Positions 37,624 through 50,605 of a DNA stretch of 64,000 nt are shown in pieces. Position numbers and translations under genes: made by a program. This DNA is from Marisa cornuarietis (lineage: Eukaryota; Mollusca; Gastropoda; Architaenioglossa; Ampullariidae), in contig SMMW01000575.1 in NCBI GenBank assembly GCA_004794655.1, positions 7,512,501 through 7,576,500 on the forward strand, given 5' to 3'. The number at the start of each line of letters is the position of its first letter. Positions within the stretch are counted from its first letter, which is position 1. The notes below the pieces were generated by a model that was not told the origin of the DNA, searched no databases, and worked only from the letters and a program-made list of their open reading frames with translations.

Positions 37624-37896
37624 TTTGAGACAAGACCAGTTGCTTCCCTTTACTTGAGAAGCTACAAACATTCAAAGACCGTCAAGATCGTTAATTGAAT
37701 AGTTCCAAAGCTTTCTTTGGAGATTAAAAATAAACCCAGCCGATGTTCTTCTCTCTAATCAAAGGATGTACGTGTAGACTGTAGAAGATCAAACTATATC
37801 CTAGTTCACTTAACTCGTGCACAGACCCAACAGACCTTTCTCGGGAAGGGTTGCCATAGACGCCGAGGCCATTTTACCGGCCGTCGTTCTCACAAA
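37624..37896. promoter_or_regulatory. upstream region of CWH43
   Basis: The 270 bp before the CWH43 start codon hold a second in-frame ATG at 37671 and, near 37868, a GGCCATTTTAC element like a YY1 site. No TATA box is evident. The transcription start cannot be located. Confidence 0.25.
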
Positions 37897-37965
37897 AATG
37901 TTAATTATTATTATTATTAAAGTAGATTTATCTAGCGCAATTTTCAACCTCAGAGTCGACTGAAT
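37897..37965 (-). repeat. solo LINE 3' tail with (ATT)n
   Basis: On the minus strand, TTGCGCTAGATAAAT followed by (TAATAA)n resembles the 3' end of L2-type elements, as at 45.5 and 51.2 kb. Only the tail is present. Confidence 0.5.
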
Positions 37966-38495
37966 GCGATTTCAAAAAAAAAAAGTTATCAAGTTAACAA
38001 AAATGTTAACTGCCTACAACATTGCTTTACATCCATGGTGTGGTTGAATGTTATTTTTTATATCCTGGGGTTTTTGCACGTCTAGTAGGTATCCCAAACT
38101 AAACTTCAAAAACTATTTGAATACAACAGTATTAAAGATCATTATTTCCTAATAATAGCACTGAAGTAAACAAGTTTCTACCTTAATAAGAAGAATGAAT
38201 TTTTCGAAAAATTAATTTTCAGTGCAAGAACCATTCCAAATTTGCTGATTCAACAAGTTTTAATGCATGTAGGTAATAGCTGGATTGTTTACTGCACTTA
38301 ATATTCCACATGCTTTCCCTATACTTACATCCTGTCCAGCATTCAGAAAATATGCCATATGAATGTAAAGATAAGAAAACATAAGACATATTTGTTACTC
38401 TGAGTACTACTTTTCAATGTTTCATCAATCTGCATTTTCTTGTATGCTTGGAAATAATGTAACCACAAAGATCTGACATTCCTTCTCCAACCCTA

Positions 38496-38541
38496 GATGA
38501 TGATGTTGATGTCAATTTATAATGCGCAGGTATCCATTCTT
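38496..38541 (-). repeat. solo 3' tail of LINE family 1
   Basis: The minus strand reads GAATGGATACCTGCGCATTA then ATCATC-type repeats, the same terminal motif as copies A, B and C, with no upstream LINE sequence. Confidence 0.75.
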
Positions 38542-39317
38542 ACACTCTGCCCACCCAACCTCTCCAACAAGAATAAGAGAAACAAACATGCATATTAGCC
38601 TTTGGCATCCCTTTTCTGTATCCTCTCTTCAGCTGTGGTAGTTATGCAAAATATAATTTTCAAATTTCATCGTGATCATTTTGTAGATCAGGAGTAATGT
38701 AGGAGTAGACATATCCAGCGCTAAAAGTGCATTAGCTGCCATATACAGCTTTTCAGATCTTTTAGTTATTATTAGCTATGTATTACTCAAGTGATTTGTC
38801 CTTTGAACGTACCCAATTGTGATTTTTTTGTTAAATTTCAATCTGCCACCAAGTAAAGCCTAATGAGTAACTGGCATGCATGACCTCAGTGTGGTGAAAC
38901 ACACTTACACTTCCTGCATTCTTGATGTCCCTTTGCAACTTGATGATGTTGACAGGTCATTTCAAAGCAATAGAAGAGCAGACACAATTCAATGTGTCAA
39001 GTCATTAGGAGATAAATAAAACATTCCCTCCCTCCAGCTTCTCACTCCCAAATTACAACAATGTCAAAATTTGCTCTGCATAGTTAGACACAGAATGAGG
39101 CCTGTATGGTTGACGTCATCACCTGCGAGTTACTTCCCTTAGTTGGGGTAAAGCCGCCCACGAAGCCGCCAGCTTCGTGAGATTCGAAAACTATAAGGCC
39201 AAGACATTATTGAGCTAGTGTTAAAACAATCTGAATGCACCCTATGCTAAATATGGAAATAAAGTAGTAAGTCATTCGCATATTTTTCATTGTTTCATTT
39301 TTTTTTTTTAAATTTCA

Positions 39318-41157
39318 GGCTATTTTGTGCAGTCCTTGGTAACTGATCTTTCTCGACTAAGGCGTAAAAAGATCTTTTTTAAGTAGAATTTTCAAAAAGG
39401 TTGATCTGAACCCTTTCAGAGAAGACCTGCTTCAGTCAAAGTTGTTATTAGATCCTCCCACAGATGTTGATGAGTTAGCAGAGTTATATTATCAGGCTTT
39501 ATTAGGGCTGCTTGATAAGCATGTGCCTGCAGTTAGCAAAATTGTTGTATACAGACCAGATTGTGCGTGGTTTTGTGAGGGGGTGAGCGAGGCCAAGAAA
39601 CAGAGACAGCTGACAGAGAAAAAGTGGAGGAAAACCAAACTTGAGATCGACAGACAGCTGTATAAGTTAGCCAGAAATAAAAATGTGTGTGCTGTATAAA
39701 AGGCTAAATCGTTATTTGTACAGGAGCAGCTAGAGGCTGCTAGTGGAAATCCCAGAAAGACTTTTGATATTGTAAACAGCTTGTTGGGTAAGAACGGAAC
39801 TAGTCCAGTTCTTCCTGAGGTGGATGACAAGTCAGCTGCTGATCAGCTGTCTTCCTTCTTTGTTAATAAGATAAAGGAAATTAGTGCTGGACTTGAGAGT
39901 GCAGATTGTGAGTTGTCAGAGTGTGAGGAAGACTATTCTGTGCCATTTCCTAGTGTACCGCTGACTTCTTTCACGTGTATTGATGAGAGTTACTTGAGCA
40001 AACTTGTAGCAAGATCAACTTAAACTTCATGTGCTCTGGATCCTGTACCAACTAAATTTATTATTCAACTTTGGACATTCTATTTCCTGTCATTTTGGAC
40101 ATTATTAATGCCAGTTTGAGAGCAGGTTGTGTTCCACGGTGTTTTAAACAAGCCGTTGTGAAGCCCTTGTTGAAAAAGGCAAACCTGGATCCCTCTGACT
40201 GTAAAAACTATCATCCAGCATAAAATTTATCATATATTTCTAAGCTACTTGAGAGGGTGATCGCAGAGCAGCTTATGACCCATTTTATTACTTATGGCTG
40301 CCTAGATAAATTTCAGGCAGCGTATCGTCCTGGCTTCAGCACAGAAACTGCTCTTCTTCATGCTTCCATAGCCTTTGCTGATTGTGTACAGGACCTAGGG
40401 CTCTTTATTGATGCAAAGCTCTCCATGTGCAACCATATTAGTTCTGTTGTGGCAAAATCCTACTACTTTTTGAGAACTTTTGGTAGATTACGGCCTATGC
40501 TGACTCAAGCTGCTGCCAACTCACTTGCTGTGGCAACCATCATATCGAGATTAGTGCATTGTGAAGAATACCTGCTACGCAGTTGGATCAACTCCAAGGA
40601 GTTCAGAACACAGCCACCAGGATTGTCACCCGTGCACATCACCCCGATCCTACAGAGCCTTCACTGGCTCCCAGTGAACAAGCGCATTGACCACAAAGTG
40701 CTTTCAATTGCTCAGTCCTGCATGTTCAAAACTACTCCTGACTATTTGCAAGAGGTAGTTCCTCCTTACAAGCCGTCATGTAGCCTACGCTCTGGCTCCC
40801 AGTCACGCTTCTGTCTCCCTGCAGTGGAAGACACAAACAAGAAGCGCACTGGAGCCAGGGCCTTCAAAAACGCGGCACCTAAACTGTGGAATGGTCTGCC
40901 ATCGTCACCCTCCACTATCACCTCACCAACCACGTTTCGAAAAAGACTGAAGACCCATCTGTTTATTTTAAGATGGACTGAAACAACCAAGCAACATTTC
41001 TGTCTTTATTTTTTATTTTCCTGGCGTTTTATCTATTTATTTACTTAATTTTTTTCTTATTTTTTTGTATTTATTTTGCTTTTGCTGCGCAAGGAACATT
41101 CTTCTGAATGGATACCTGCGCATTATAAATGGACATCATCATCATCATCATCATCAT
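39318..41157 (+). mobile_element. LINE family 1, copy C, internally deleted
   Basis: Plus-strand copy matching A from just after the endonuclease domain: [38 protein letters not shown], then [16 protein letters not shown] joined directly to [14 protein letters not shown], and the C-terminal [16 protein letters not shown] and KTHLF. The join removes the central palm, including the FADD catalytic block, so it is non-functional. It ends GATACCTGCGCATTATAAAT and (ATC)n at 41133-41157. A 263-codon frame at 40257-41048 spans the deletion. Confidence 0.92.
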
Positions 41158-41523
41158 TTTCAAAAGTCCATGTGTGCTAGTTCTGTTACTTGTCCAAGTG
41201 CAAAACTATGTCAGTTATGTTTACAACAGGTGATGAATGAACCGCATGTACTGAAATCACGCGATCAATTCCTTAACAACGCATTTGCACCATGGGTCTT
41301 CATTAAGCTCAGGGCCATGCTTAGGTGTTTTCAGTCTATCCAAAAATAGTCAAGCTTTCGTTCACGCTCCAACAAACGCAATCAAGAAGTGGAGGGGAAC
41401 GGGGAGAGGGGGGTCTGGTGTATCCGGGGCCGTGATTGTAAAGGCGTCCCAGCCTTGGTCAGTGGATTTTTTTTCCTTCTTTTCCTTTTCTTTGGCTTTA
41501 GAGGAAAGGTCTGAGGAAAGATT

Positions 41524-43345
41524 GCTAAAAATTGAAGATATGGAATTTTTGATCGAGAGACCGTGAAACAAAAAGCAGGTTTTCAATGAACTACCTGAAG
41601 AGAAGCTTACCAAATGGACAAACTGAAAATCGTCAATGGCTGGTGTACTCCAAATCGAAGGACTGCATCTTCTGTTTCTGCTGCAAGCTGTTTGCAAACA
41701 TGAATTCCGCTTTAGCGTCTGATGGATTCCGTGTTTGGAAAATGCAAGCGTGCGTCTTTCTGAGCATGAAAGATCAGAATATCACATGACAGCAATTAAA
41801 GAGTAGCTGGAACTTGCATTACGACTGAATAAGAAATGCACAGTGAACAAAATCAACCAGCAAATAATTAACAAAGAGAGATCTCGAGGCCGAAGTGTTT
41901 TTGAACGTCTGCTTGCTATTGTGCAGTTCCTAGTAGAACACAACATGGCATTCCATGGATCACTTTCAGTATGGATCAAACTGTATGAGCCACACAATGG
42001 TAACTTTCTTGGACAAGTTCAGCTGATTGCTCGATTTGATCAGATCATGCAAGAGCACTTGAAAAGGGCAATGACCGGCGAAATTTACGATCACTACTTG
42101 GGAAATCGAATTCCGAATGAACTGATTTCTCTCATGGGAAACACGTGCAATCGACTATCATCAAGAGAATAAAATTTGCAAAGTACTTTAGTGTGATACT
42201 AGACTGCACACTTGACATCAGCCACGAAGAACAAATGTCACTAACAGTACGGTAGTTTCAGACGGTTCCGTCGATGACGTTCCTCCAGGATTCTATGAAC
42301 ATTTCATTGATTTCGTTGTTGTTTATGAAAGCACGGGTGAGAATCTGACTAATGTCCTTCTAGAAGAGCTAGAAAAACTGGGGCTAGATTTTACCGATAT
42401 ACGTGGCCAAGTTTATGACAACGGTGCCAACATGAAAGGAGAAAAGTCTGGAGTCCAAGCGCGTCTTAGGGAAATAAATCCACGCGCCTTATTTTCCCCC
42501 TGTGCTTGTCAGTTACAACCTCCTGCTTGGCGATATGGCCAAATGTTGCCTAGAAGGTTTGACATTTTTCGGCATCCTGAAACAATTGTACCTTCTCTTC
42601 TCTGGATCTGGGAAAAGGTGGGAAACCTTGGGTCAATTTGTGACAGAGCTGACTCGCAAACCTTTATGCCAGACAAGATGGGAGTGTCGTGTAGACAGCG
42701 TGAAGGCTGTGAGGTATCAAGCTGGAAACTTTTATGATGCATTGGTCAAAAAAAGTCGGAGAGAAATTGAATCACTGGCTAACGAGCTGAAGAATTTCAA
42801 ATTCATGGTTTCTTGTGCTTCTGGTATGACATGTTGTTTCGAATAAATACGGTCAGCAAAGAACTTTAAGGTCTGACTGCGGATTTTTCAGATGCACTAA
42901 ATGCCTTGGGTGGGATTTGCACATGGCTGAAAGATTATCGTCAAAATGGATTTTCAAGCTCTCTGATTAACGCAAGAGAAATTGCAGAGGATTTGGATAC
43001 AGAAACAGTTTTTAAAGCTACACGAATTAGAAAGAGAAGGAGAATGTTTGATTACGAACAATACGAAGGAGAAGATAAACGAGGAAGAAATGCCCAGGAG
43101 GATTTTCGCATCAACTACTTCAACAGGATATTGCATCTCTTCAAAGATGATTGAACAATTACGGAATCATAATCAAATTTTTGGATTTATCTACAACTTC
43201 AAGGAGTTGCCAAAGTCGGTGCTGAAGTCGTGTGGGAAGAATTAGGAAGATGTGCTAAGACATGGAGAAAGCCGAGATGTTGCCGAGCAAATGGACACAC
43301 TGAAGTCTATTTTTCCAGATTCGGACAAAAATTGGATCAACTGAA
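41524..43345 (+). pseudogene. decayed hAT / ZMYM1-like transposase
   Basis: Plus-strand fragments in order match ZMYM1-like (DUF4371) hAT transposases: a TTF-type zinc-finger remnant, [59 protein letters not shown], a YDNGANMKGEKSGVQARL block, CLEGLTFFGILKQLYLLFSGS, KRWETLGQFV, TRWECRVDSVKAVRYQ, WLKDYRQNGFSS, AREIAEDLDTE and INYFNRIL. Stops and frameshifts occur throughout. It begins ~370 bp after the tail of LINE copy C. Terminal inverted repeats were not found. A dead transposon copy is more likely than a domesticated gene. Confidence 0.85.
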
Positions 43346-45035
43346 TTATAGATGTAAGGTAAGGTCTATAACAGTGTGTTCTTTTTTTGTACTTTTAACA
43401 AACATTAAAATCAATCAAAATTTAATATAGCATTATTTATAGTTCATCACTGTTTAGATTGTTATATATAAGCATAAAAATCAAGGTATATATATATATA
43501 TACAGACACTAAGATAGAACCTAACTTTTAACCTACTGTAATTAAAATGGACCCATGGATTTCAGAAGTTTTTAAGTGGTGGATGAACATTCAATTAGAA
43601 CATTCTAATCTTAAAATTAATTGTAAAAAAATGTTATGATAAAAGACAGAAGTACAAATTTTCTCTAAAAGTAACTGATGGTTTTAATAGTCCTGCTAAA
43701 GCTTAATTTTAAAGAAGAAAACTTCATAATCCATATCAAAACCAAAAACAAAATGGTTAGTTTATCCTAATTGCAGGATTCAAACAGATGGGAACTAAGT
43801 TCCAGTCTTCTTTCCAATTATCTTTTAACATTTCCTAGACAGCTACTTTTACAATGGAACATAAAAACAGTACATTGATGATATATGATTTGAACAAGCG
43901 ATCTGTAGCACCATGAGATGCTGCTCTTTCTGTCAAGCATTGCAAGTCAAAACTGAAAAAAGCTAACATTTATGTGTAAATGAATATCTTGATGAAGATC
44001 TGTGTGTTTTTATCAACCAGTGTGTGTGTGTGTGTGTTGCGCTGTGTGATGTGTGTGTGTGTGCATACACACAGGTAAGAGACAAATAAGCAGCATACAA
44101 GTGCTATGTAAAAAACAAACTATACATATCATTTCAAAAGTAACCATAAAATTAAATTTATCTTGATAGTTTGCAGATAAGCATTGAACCCATGCACTCC
44201 AAACTGTCCAAATTCATAACCTTTTAAGACTTAACAAAACTTTCCTTGAATTTTGTGTTAGTTATCTCTTTGCCTTGATTTATTTCAAACGTCACAAAGT
44301 GTTTTATTCAACAATAATGATTTAATATTCTTAAAATAATTAATGGACTATCACACGTTTTGTTCCCAAACAGACAAAAAGAAACTAAGCTTATGACTTA
44401 AAGGATAAATGTAGGTTTTTGTAACTTTAGAGAAGTAGTGCGAATGAAAGAACCACCTATCAAAATTAATTAAACTGATACGTTATAAGTATTTTATATT
44501 ACCAGTTTTTACTAGATTTTGCAGTCAGAAAAATTACTAAATTTGGGGTACTGCACGATGCAGTCAGTAGTTAGGTCTTTTTATATTTTGTTTTTCTATT
44601 TCCTTTCTATGAAATATTTTATGCTTGTTTTGAACAAACTGAACAGCCTTTCCATGAAATAAAATGTCTATAGAATAAGTCTTTTTTCGACTGTTATTGC
44701 TATTATATAACAGGCACATACAGCTGGTGTGGCCAATATTTTGACTAACCTAAATATAACGAGAAAGTTTTGAAGGTATTGATCGAGACACTGTTCTTTG
44801 AGTTGGCGCCACTATCATTAACTATGTAAGAGAATTACAACTGACAGTACAGTATAGGGACTTTTATTCGATTTATTAGCCACCTAAAAAAAAATGCATG
44901 TAGATTATTCCACAGAATATGACCATGTATTTCTCACAGAAAAACTCGCGTGAAAACAGCTTTTAAATGCTTAAAAACGCGATGGTGTCTCACTGACAGC
45001 ACACAGCCGCTTATTATTTCTCTGACTATTTCTCT
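43346..45035. other. intergenic, no gene recognised
   Basis: AT-rich sequence with short TA and TG runs near 43488-43502 and 44022-44062. No open frame resembles a known domain. Confidence 0.4.
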
Positions 45036-45529
45036 GAACTTCTCATCCCTTACTCTCCGTCCAGACAACTACGCTCTTCGTCTGACGACCGTATCCTAAC
45101 TGTTCCTGTCACCAGAACAACAACATATGGTCACAGGACTTTTGGCTACTGTGCTGCAAAACAATGGAACTCTCTTCCTTTCCATATCCGCCACCTTCCT
45201 ACAACTGAATCTTTCAAATCTGCACTGAAAACGCACCTCTTCCTTGAGCATTTCTCCTAACACAGTCCGCACAATGCTCGTCCTTCTTAACCCTGCCCCC
45301 TTCCCTCTTGCTACTTTACCCATCTTTCTCTCAGAATCGCTATATTTTTCTGTTCCTGTTACTTGATGCCTTTTGTTTTCTGTTTCGTCAGTACTGTCGT
45401 TTTCTTTCGTCCCCTTTGTTCTGTGTCTACTTAGTCCACGTCTCTTCCTCGTTTTAAGCGCTAAGAGCATGCTCTCTATGAGTGTGAATATGCGCTATAA
45501 AAATCTTCACTATTATTATTATTATAGTC
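45036..45529 (+). mobile_element. LINE family 2 3' end with (ATT)n tail
   Basis: Plus strand encodes the C-terminal region of a CR1/L2/Rex1-type reverse transcriptase: LIPYSPSRQLRSSSDDRIL, VPVTRTTTYGHRTFG, CAAKQWNSLPFHIR and ESFKSALKTHLFL, then a stop. A ~270-bp 3' UTR ends ATATGCGCTATAAAAA and (ATT)n. 5'-truncated. Confidence 0.88.
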
Positions 45530-48408
45530 ATGATCGTGTTTGTTTACCTCAAGTAAGGGCAAGTAACTCTCGCTCACATCAAACCTTACAGGCCTAATTC
45601 CCTCCCCCTGCCACATCTGAGACAAACCATCTCTTGAGTAATTTATTTCAACCAAATATAATATACAACCTTGCCAAAAATGAAAAGAATGTTAATCCCA
45701 AATTTGGAGATGATTAGCTAAACAGTATGGATTTGCATCAAGGAAGACTAAAAACATAAACCAATGTCCACCTGCCCACCCACCATGCTGTGCTTTATTA
45801 CTTACTCTCAATTCAAAACCATATTTTCAACACTAGTCAGGACTAAGAATTGCCAACATGAACAAAGTATTAAACATAAAAACAGATCAATTTCAAAGAG
45901 AATTTTATTAATAATTCTTTTAAAAATTAGTCTCTTCAAACATTAAACATTGTTGTAAGTAAACAAATTAAAAACGAAAATCTGTAGAGTTCAATATTAA
46001 CCATAAAGCCTATAAAAACACAACCTTAAAAGTAAAACATGAGATTCGGTCAAAATCCTAACACTGGATGCACTTGCTCAAAAATGCACTTATTATATTG
46101 GTATTAACAGTTTGAAGCACCAAGCATGATGCTTTATGGGGGAAACAATGTATGTTAATCATTCAAAAATGGGCAAAAGAAAAATGCAGCAGTAGCTTTT
46201 CTGTTATGTTTCCTAAGTCACAGACATCAGTATGTGTTCACTAAATACAATGAGCTTTTCTGGTGGTGGGAAAAAAAGAAAGTATATGTAACGATGAAAG
46301 TATTTGAGGGGACTTACTTCTACCCACTGATTTAGAAGGGCAACAATTTTTCATGGGCAGCACACAACAGAGAGGAAGGCTAAAAGAAGCACTTATTACA
46401 TTATCAAATGCAGAAATTGTGTAAATATTCACTAATTGAAAAGATAACATAAACTAAAGCTAAAATTATTTGGAATGAGCTAGAAATGTCACACAAAGAT
46501 GTAAATATAATTTTATGTACAGAAAAAATCAGTTTCTGTTCTCAAACATATTCTGATGTTTGCTAAAGAAGAGTTTACTTCCCTTAACTGAAACAAAGCT
46601 GCTGCCAAAAAGTTTGACTTTTTAAACTGTGTTTAAAGCTAAATCCCAAGCATCAGAGTAACAGTTACTTTTCACAATTCTAGCTGGTTCCTTATAAAGC
46701 AGTATCTGTAAGGTCATGCTGAAAAGCTTACATTAGTAAGGCTGTATAAATGTCTTGTTGGTCATCTAAGTAACAACTATTGTCATAATTATTCCTAGCC
46801 ATTGGGTTCCCAATGGTGATTAATTTCTCTTAACAGCTGTTTAAGAAATAAATGGGAATTTAAACAATATTAGCATGTGAAATACCAAAGATTTATATTT
46901 GCAAGATTCTTAAAGGCTTATGCAAGTGAAAAAATTATTCAAAAATATAGGCTAAAAAAAAAACCAGTTGTTGCTTCACTGACAAGAGACAAGCCAGATG
47001 TGGGAGAATAACTCCCCTCACTGCAGTAGACATGTAACTAAAATTTCACTACACATTAAATAAAATACATACCTGTATGTTTTGTGATCTTGCAGGCAGC
47101 TTTGAGCCTATGTTAGTCTTTAACCCATTAAAAATATTTCCATCAAGCTTGCGCTATATTCACACAGCAGCAAACGAGTATTGTGCATGATTTAGCAATG
47201 AAAATGTTACGACAGGCTTGTACTGCGACTTCTTTCACATCATGCCTTTAGACATGCTGAGTCAGCTGAAGTTTGTCATCTCAAAGGCCACTTGCCCAAG
47301 AAACCTTTACCTTGACTACTGCTAAGAATAACATCTTTACACTACCTTATAGATTTGTTTTTATTAGAGAGATGATGTCTCTTTTTAAATAGGGCATGAA
47401 AAAATAAAATCATTGTTATTGACTTATTTTTTTTCTGTTTCCCATCACATAGAAAAGTGCTTAAATAATGTCAGAGGGTTCCAAATAACATAATGAAAAT
47501 TTTTCAGTGGGGTCTGGAAATGTCAGCAATACGGCATTGGAATTTGAAACCATAGGCTTGGATCAGAGGTCTCATTGTTTAAGACAATTGGTAATAAACT
47601 AGACATGAAGGCTTATGTTTTGTCATTATTGTTTAAGAAATGTCAATGACAGCTTTACGTGTATAAAAACATGGTACTAATAATTCAAGAAGTTTCTTGA
47701 CGTCACAAATCACAATAATATTGACACATATACACTGAGGTGTAATTGTTTTGAGACAGCAAGATAAACTCCAATAATTTTATCTTGAGGTCTGAAAATG
47801 GGAAATAACAGTGATTTTGTCTAAACATAAGCAGCAGCCCACCTAAGCCATATGACAGAACTTGCTTTAATATATATGTATTTTCACATTCACAAAGAGG
47901 ACACTGACACAGTATGTCCTTTACAAGCATGTCCGCAGTAAGCAGTATTTATATGCATGGTTACAAATATACCACAATCAATGCTCTTGGGGTAGGAAAA
48001 GGAAAAAAAAAACTTTAGGTGGTGCTGAAAGTATTCAGATAAAGTGTATTTCTGCACATATTTCCGCACTTGATCGCATATTACATACTTAATGTACATG
48101 TTTAAAGTTTTTATTTCACCCAACAACAATTATGTCAGAATACTGTTTATGCACCATTGACCAGCTGAGAAACCAGATTAGTTTCAAAGTTCTGAACAGG
48201 TTAAAAATGTGGAACAGTGTAGAGTTGTAGTGTTTAACTCAGTGTAGTTGCTCCACATCAGGTTGTTACAGAAGCATGCCTGAGTGCTGGAGTTCCTCCA
48301 TCATGGCCTCATGTGCATGACTTTAATGCTTGTTTCCAAATTATCTGCTATGCATAGGCTCGTAAAAGTACAGATGAATTTGTTTACTGCCTACACAAAG
48401 GTGACAAC
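45530..48408. other. intergenic, no gene recognised
   Basis: AT-rich. Minus-strand frames at 46450-46241 and 47930-47703 have no recognisable domain or splice context. Nothing supportable. Confidence 0.4.
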
Positions 48409-48416
48409 CTGTAGAC

Positions 48417-48575
48417 CCGACGTTCTCAACCTGGGGGGCGCAAGCTGCTGAAAAGGGGGCCGCAAAGGCAGTCATTTTCTCATATCTCATATAGGTATTA
48501 GTGGCTAAGGGGGGCGCGCGGAGGTACCTTTATTCGTCTGGGGGGGCGTCACAAATAAAAGGTTGAGAAACGCTG
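48417..48575. mobile_element. hAT-type MITE, 159 bp, with 8-bp target duplication
   Basis: Imperfect terminal inverted repeats: left 'cgttctcaacctgggggg' and right, inverted, CAGCGTTTCTCAACC. The element is flanked by exact 8-bp repeats CTGTAGAC at 48409-48416 and 48576-48583. The interior is G-rich with GGGGGCG runs and non-coding. Confidence 0.85.
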
Positions 48576-49237
48576 CTGTAGACTGTAAATGGGTGATGCA
48601 AATAACAGTTCCTTTTTGTTTTTGATATTAGGAAACTATTATCTTTGTGTGTGTGAAGGAATAATATAAAACGGCTTATTATTTGATTTTTTACAAAGAA
48701 TTACCTGAAAGACAATAATCATAGATTTCTGTACCTGTTAGGCCTGGTGAGATGAAGAGAAAGAGAATCACTACTGAAAAATCATGTGGATTTACAAAAG
48801 AATTACCAACATATTGGATCTATCATTGCCATAAAGTCACACACAAAAATTAATAAAAAAAATGGGTTTATAAACTACACTTCTAATCATTATCAAGGCA
48901 TGTACTAGTAAACACAAGCCTGCATACACATTCCCAACATTTTTAGTTTCCCACAAAAAGAACTATGAAGAAACATGAAACAATATCAAGAGAAAATTAC
49001 AAGTACACAACCTGAAGATCACAAAAACACCATCACATCCAATCTTCAACTACTATTTATAGCTTCATGACAGAGGAAAACAAATCTGGTTGAAAAGTAC
49101 TTTATGCATTTAAGCGCTTTAATGATTTTCCTGGACAAGCATATCTGGAGTTTGTGTAAGTAATCACAGTGCTTGTCATCTAGTCAACATATCTTATTTG
49201 GAATCACAATTTTCACAGCCAACAACATGGTCTCTTC

Positions 49238-49393
49238 TTGGGGTGAAAACTTTCAGGTGACCATCATGATCTATCTCTGTGTTTTACAATTTCTGCTTTG
49301 TACAATAATTTTTATCTTTTGCTTCCATGCTTGGGGATGAAAACTTTCAGAAGTGAGCATCATGATCTATCTTTGTTTTACAATTTCTACTTG
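49238..49393 (+). repeat. two-copy tandem duplication, offset about 92 bp
   Basis: A ~63-bp block containing 'gaaaactttcag', 'catcatgatctatct' and 'ttttacaatttct' occurs at 49238-49300 and again at 49330-49393 with small differences. Confidence 0.8.
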
Positions 49394-49797
49394 AAATTGT
49401 ATAAAAAGTTCTTTATTAAACTAGGAACAGATTTTTTTTACAAAAACCAACAGTGGTATTGTTTGTGGTTATTTATATCATTTACAAAGTTACCCAAATT
49501 CATAGGTCCACTAAGCAGGGATTGCCTTCTAAGGCAGTAACTTTAGCGAGATAAAAATGAATTCTACTTTCTTTCAAGTCAAAATTAACTTTAATCCATA
49601 TGTCGACTTTAGACATGAATCTATTTCTGCCAGTTCCAGGTTATTTTAAGATTAAAACATTATTAATGAATGTGTTGTAATTATTAATATTAAAGAAAAC
49701 CTTAGAATGTAACAGGTATTTTTCTAAGACAAAAAAATTGGCTTCACTTCCTTGGTATACCATAGACAAGCAATATGTGACATAAAAAATGCACATA

Positions 49798-49800
<3 letters not shown>

Positions 49801-49840
<40 letters not shown>

Positions 49841-49868
49841 TGGGCAGGAAATCCATAGTTAACATGGA
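49801..49868 (-). repeat. (ATG)n array plus possible LINE tail
   Basis: A pure (GAT)13 array at 49801-49840 is followed by 'tgggcaggaaatccatagtt', which recurs at 50570-50605 beside a short 'gatgataatg'. On the minus strand this reads as a conserved 3' segment leading into ATC repeats, the pattern of a LINE tail. No reverse-transcriptase sequence was found. Confidence 0.5.
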
Positions 49869-50563
49869 ATAAATAGCAATAATAAATGGAAACTTACAAT
49901 TTAACTGACATTAACCAAGAAATTATTTGAAAATATTTAAAAACAGTAGTGTAACCAATTATCTGGTTAACTGCAATAATTACACAAACATAATAATTAG
50001 CAAGCAGCACTATAAGAAGTAAAATACTTAACAGAAAATATACAGTGTCAGGATTATGCTTATTACTTGTTAAAAATTGATTTTTTAAACATCTTATGAG
50101 ATAAAAATGGAAAAAGGAGAAAATAACATATTCATAAGTATGCTTATGCTGAATTCTGTTTTTCACATGTGCATGAAAGCAATTCGCAGGAAACATAAGT
50201 CAACAGAATGCCTGCGATCAGAAGAGTTTCAAAAATTCAAAACACAATAAAAGATGATGAAAGAACCTGACCTAGAGAAAACTCTTTACTCTGTTGAGAC
50301 CAACAACAGTGCTTACACTGATCCCAGCTCTATGTGAAATTTAAAAAAAAACAATACCTAATTGGACAGCTGAAACAATCATCATGTTGCTTTAACCCCT
50401 ACTTTAGCCCACATTAATGCTGAACTATTTTTATGTATTTGTGGCAGTAGTGTTAATGACGAAGAGTCTTAATAAATACTACTAATTTTCCCCTTTTATT
50501 CCAGACATTATCATCTTTGTACACTTATCAAGAGAAACAAGCTGTTCACACTGGTGATTGATG

Positions 50564-50605
50564 ATAATGTAGTGAGGCAGGAAATCCATGGTTGACATGG
50601 CATTT
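50564..50605 (-). repeat. second copy of the GGATTTCCTGCC tail motif
   Basis: Matches 49829-49868 ('aggcaggaaatccatggttgacatgg' in two overlapping parts) with a degenerate GAT run on the same side. Confidence 0.5.

Noticed and set aside
40257..41048. 263-codon plus-strand frame as a host gene
   Set aside because: It is the C-terminal part of LINE copy C across an internal deletion.
49641..49865. Minus-strand frame with a poly-Ser run
   Set aside because: Translation of the (GAT)n array.
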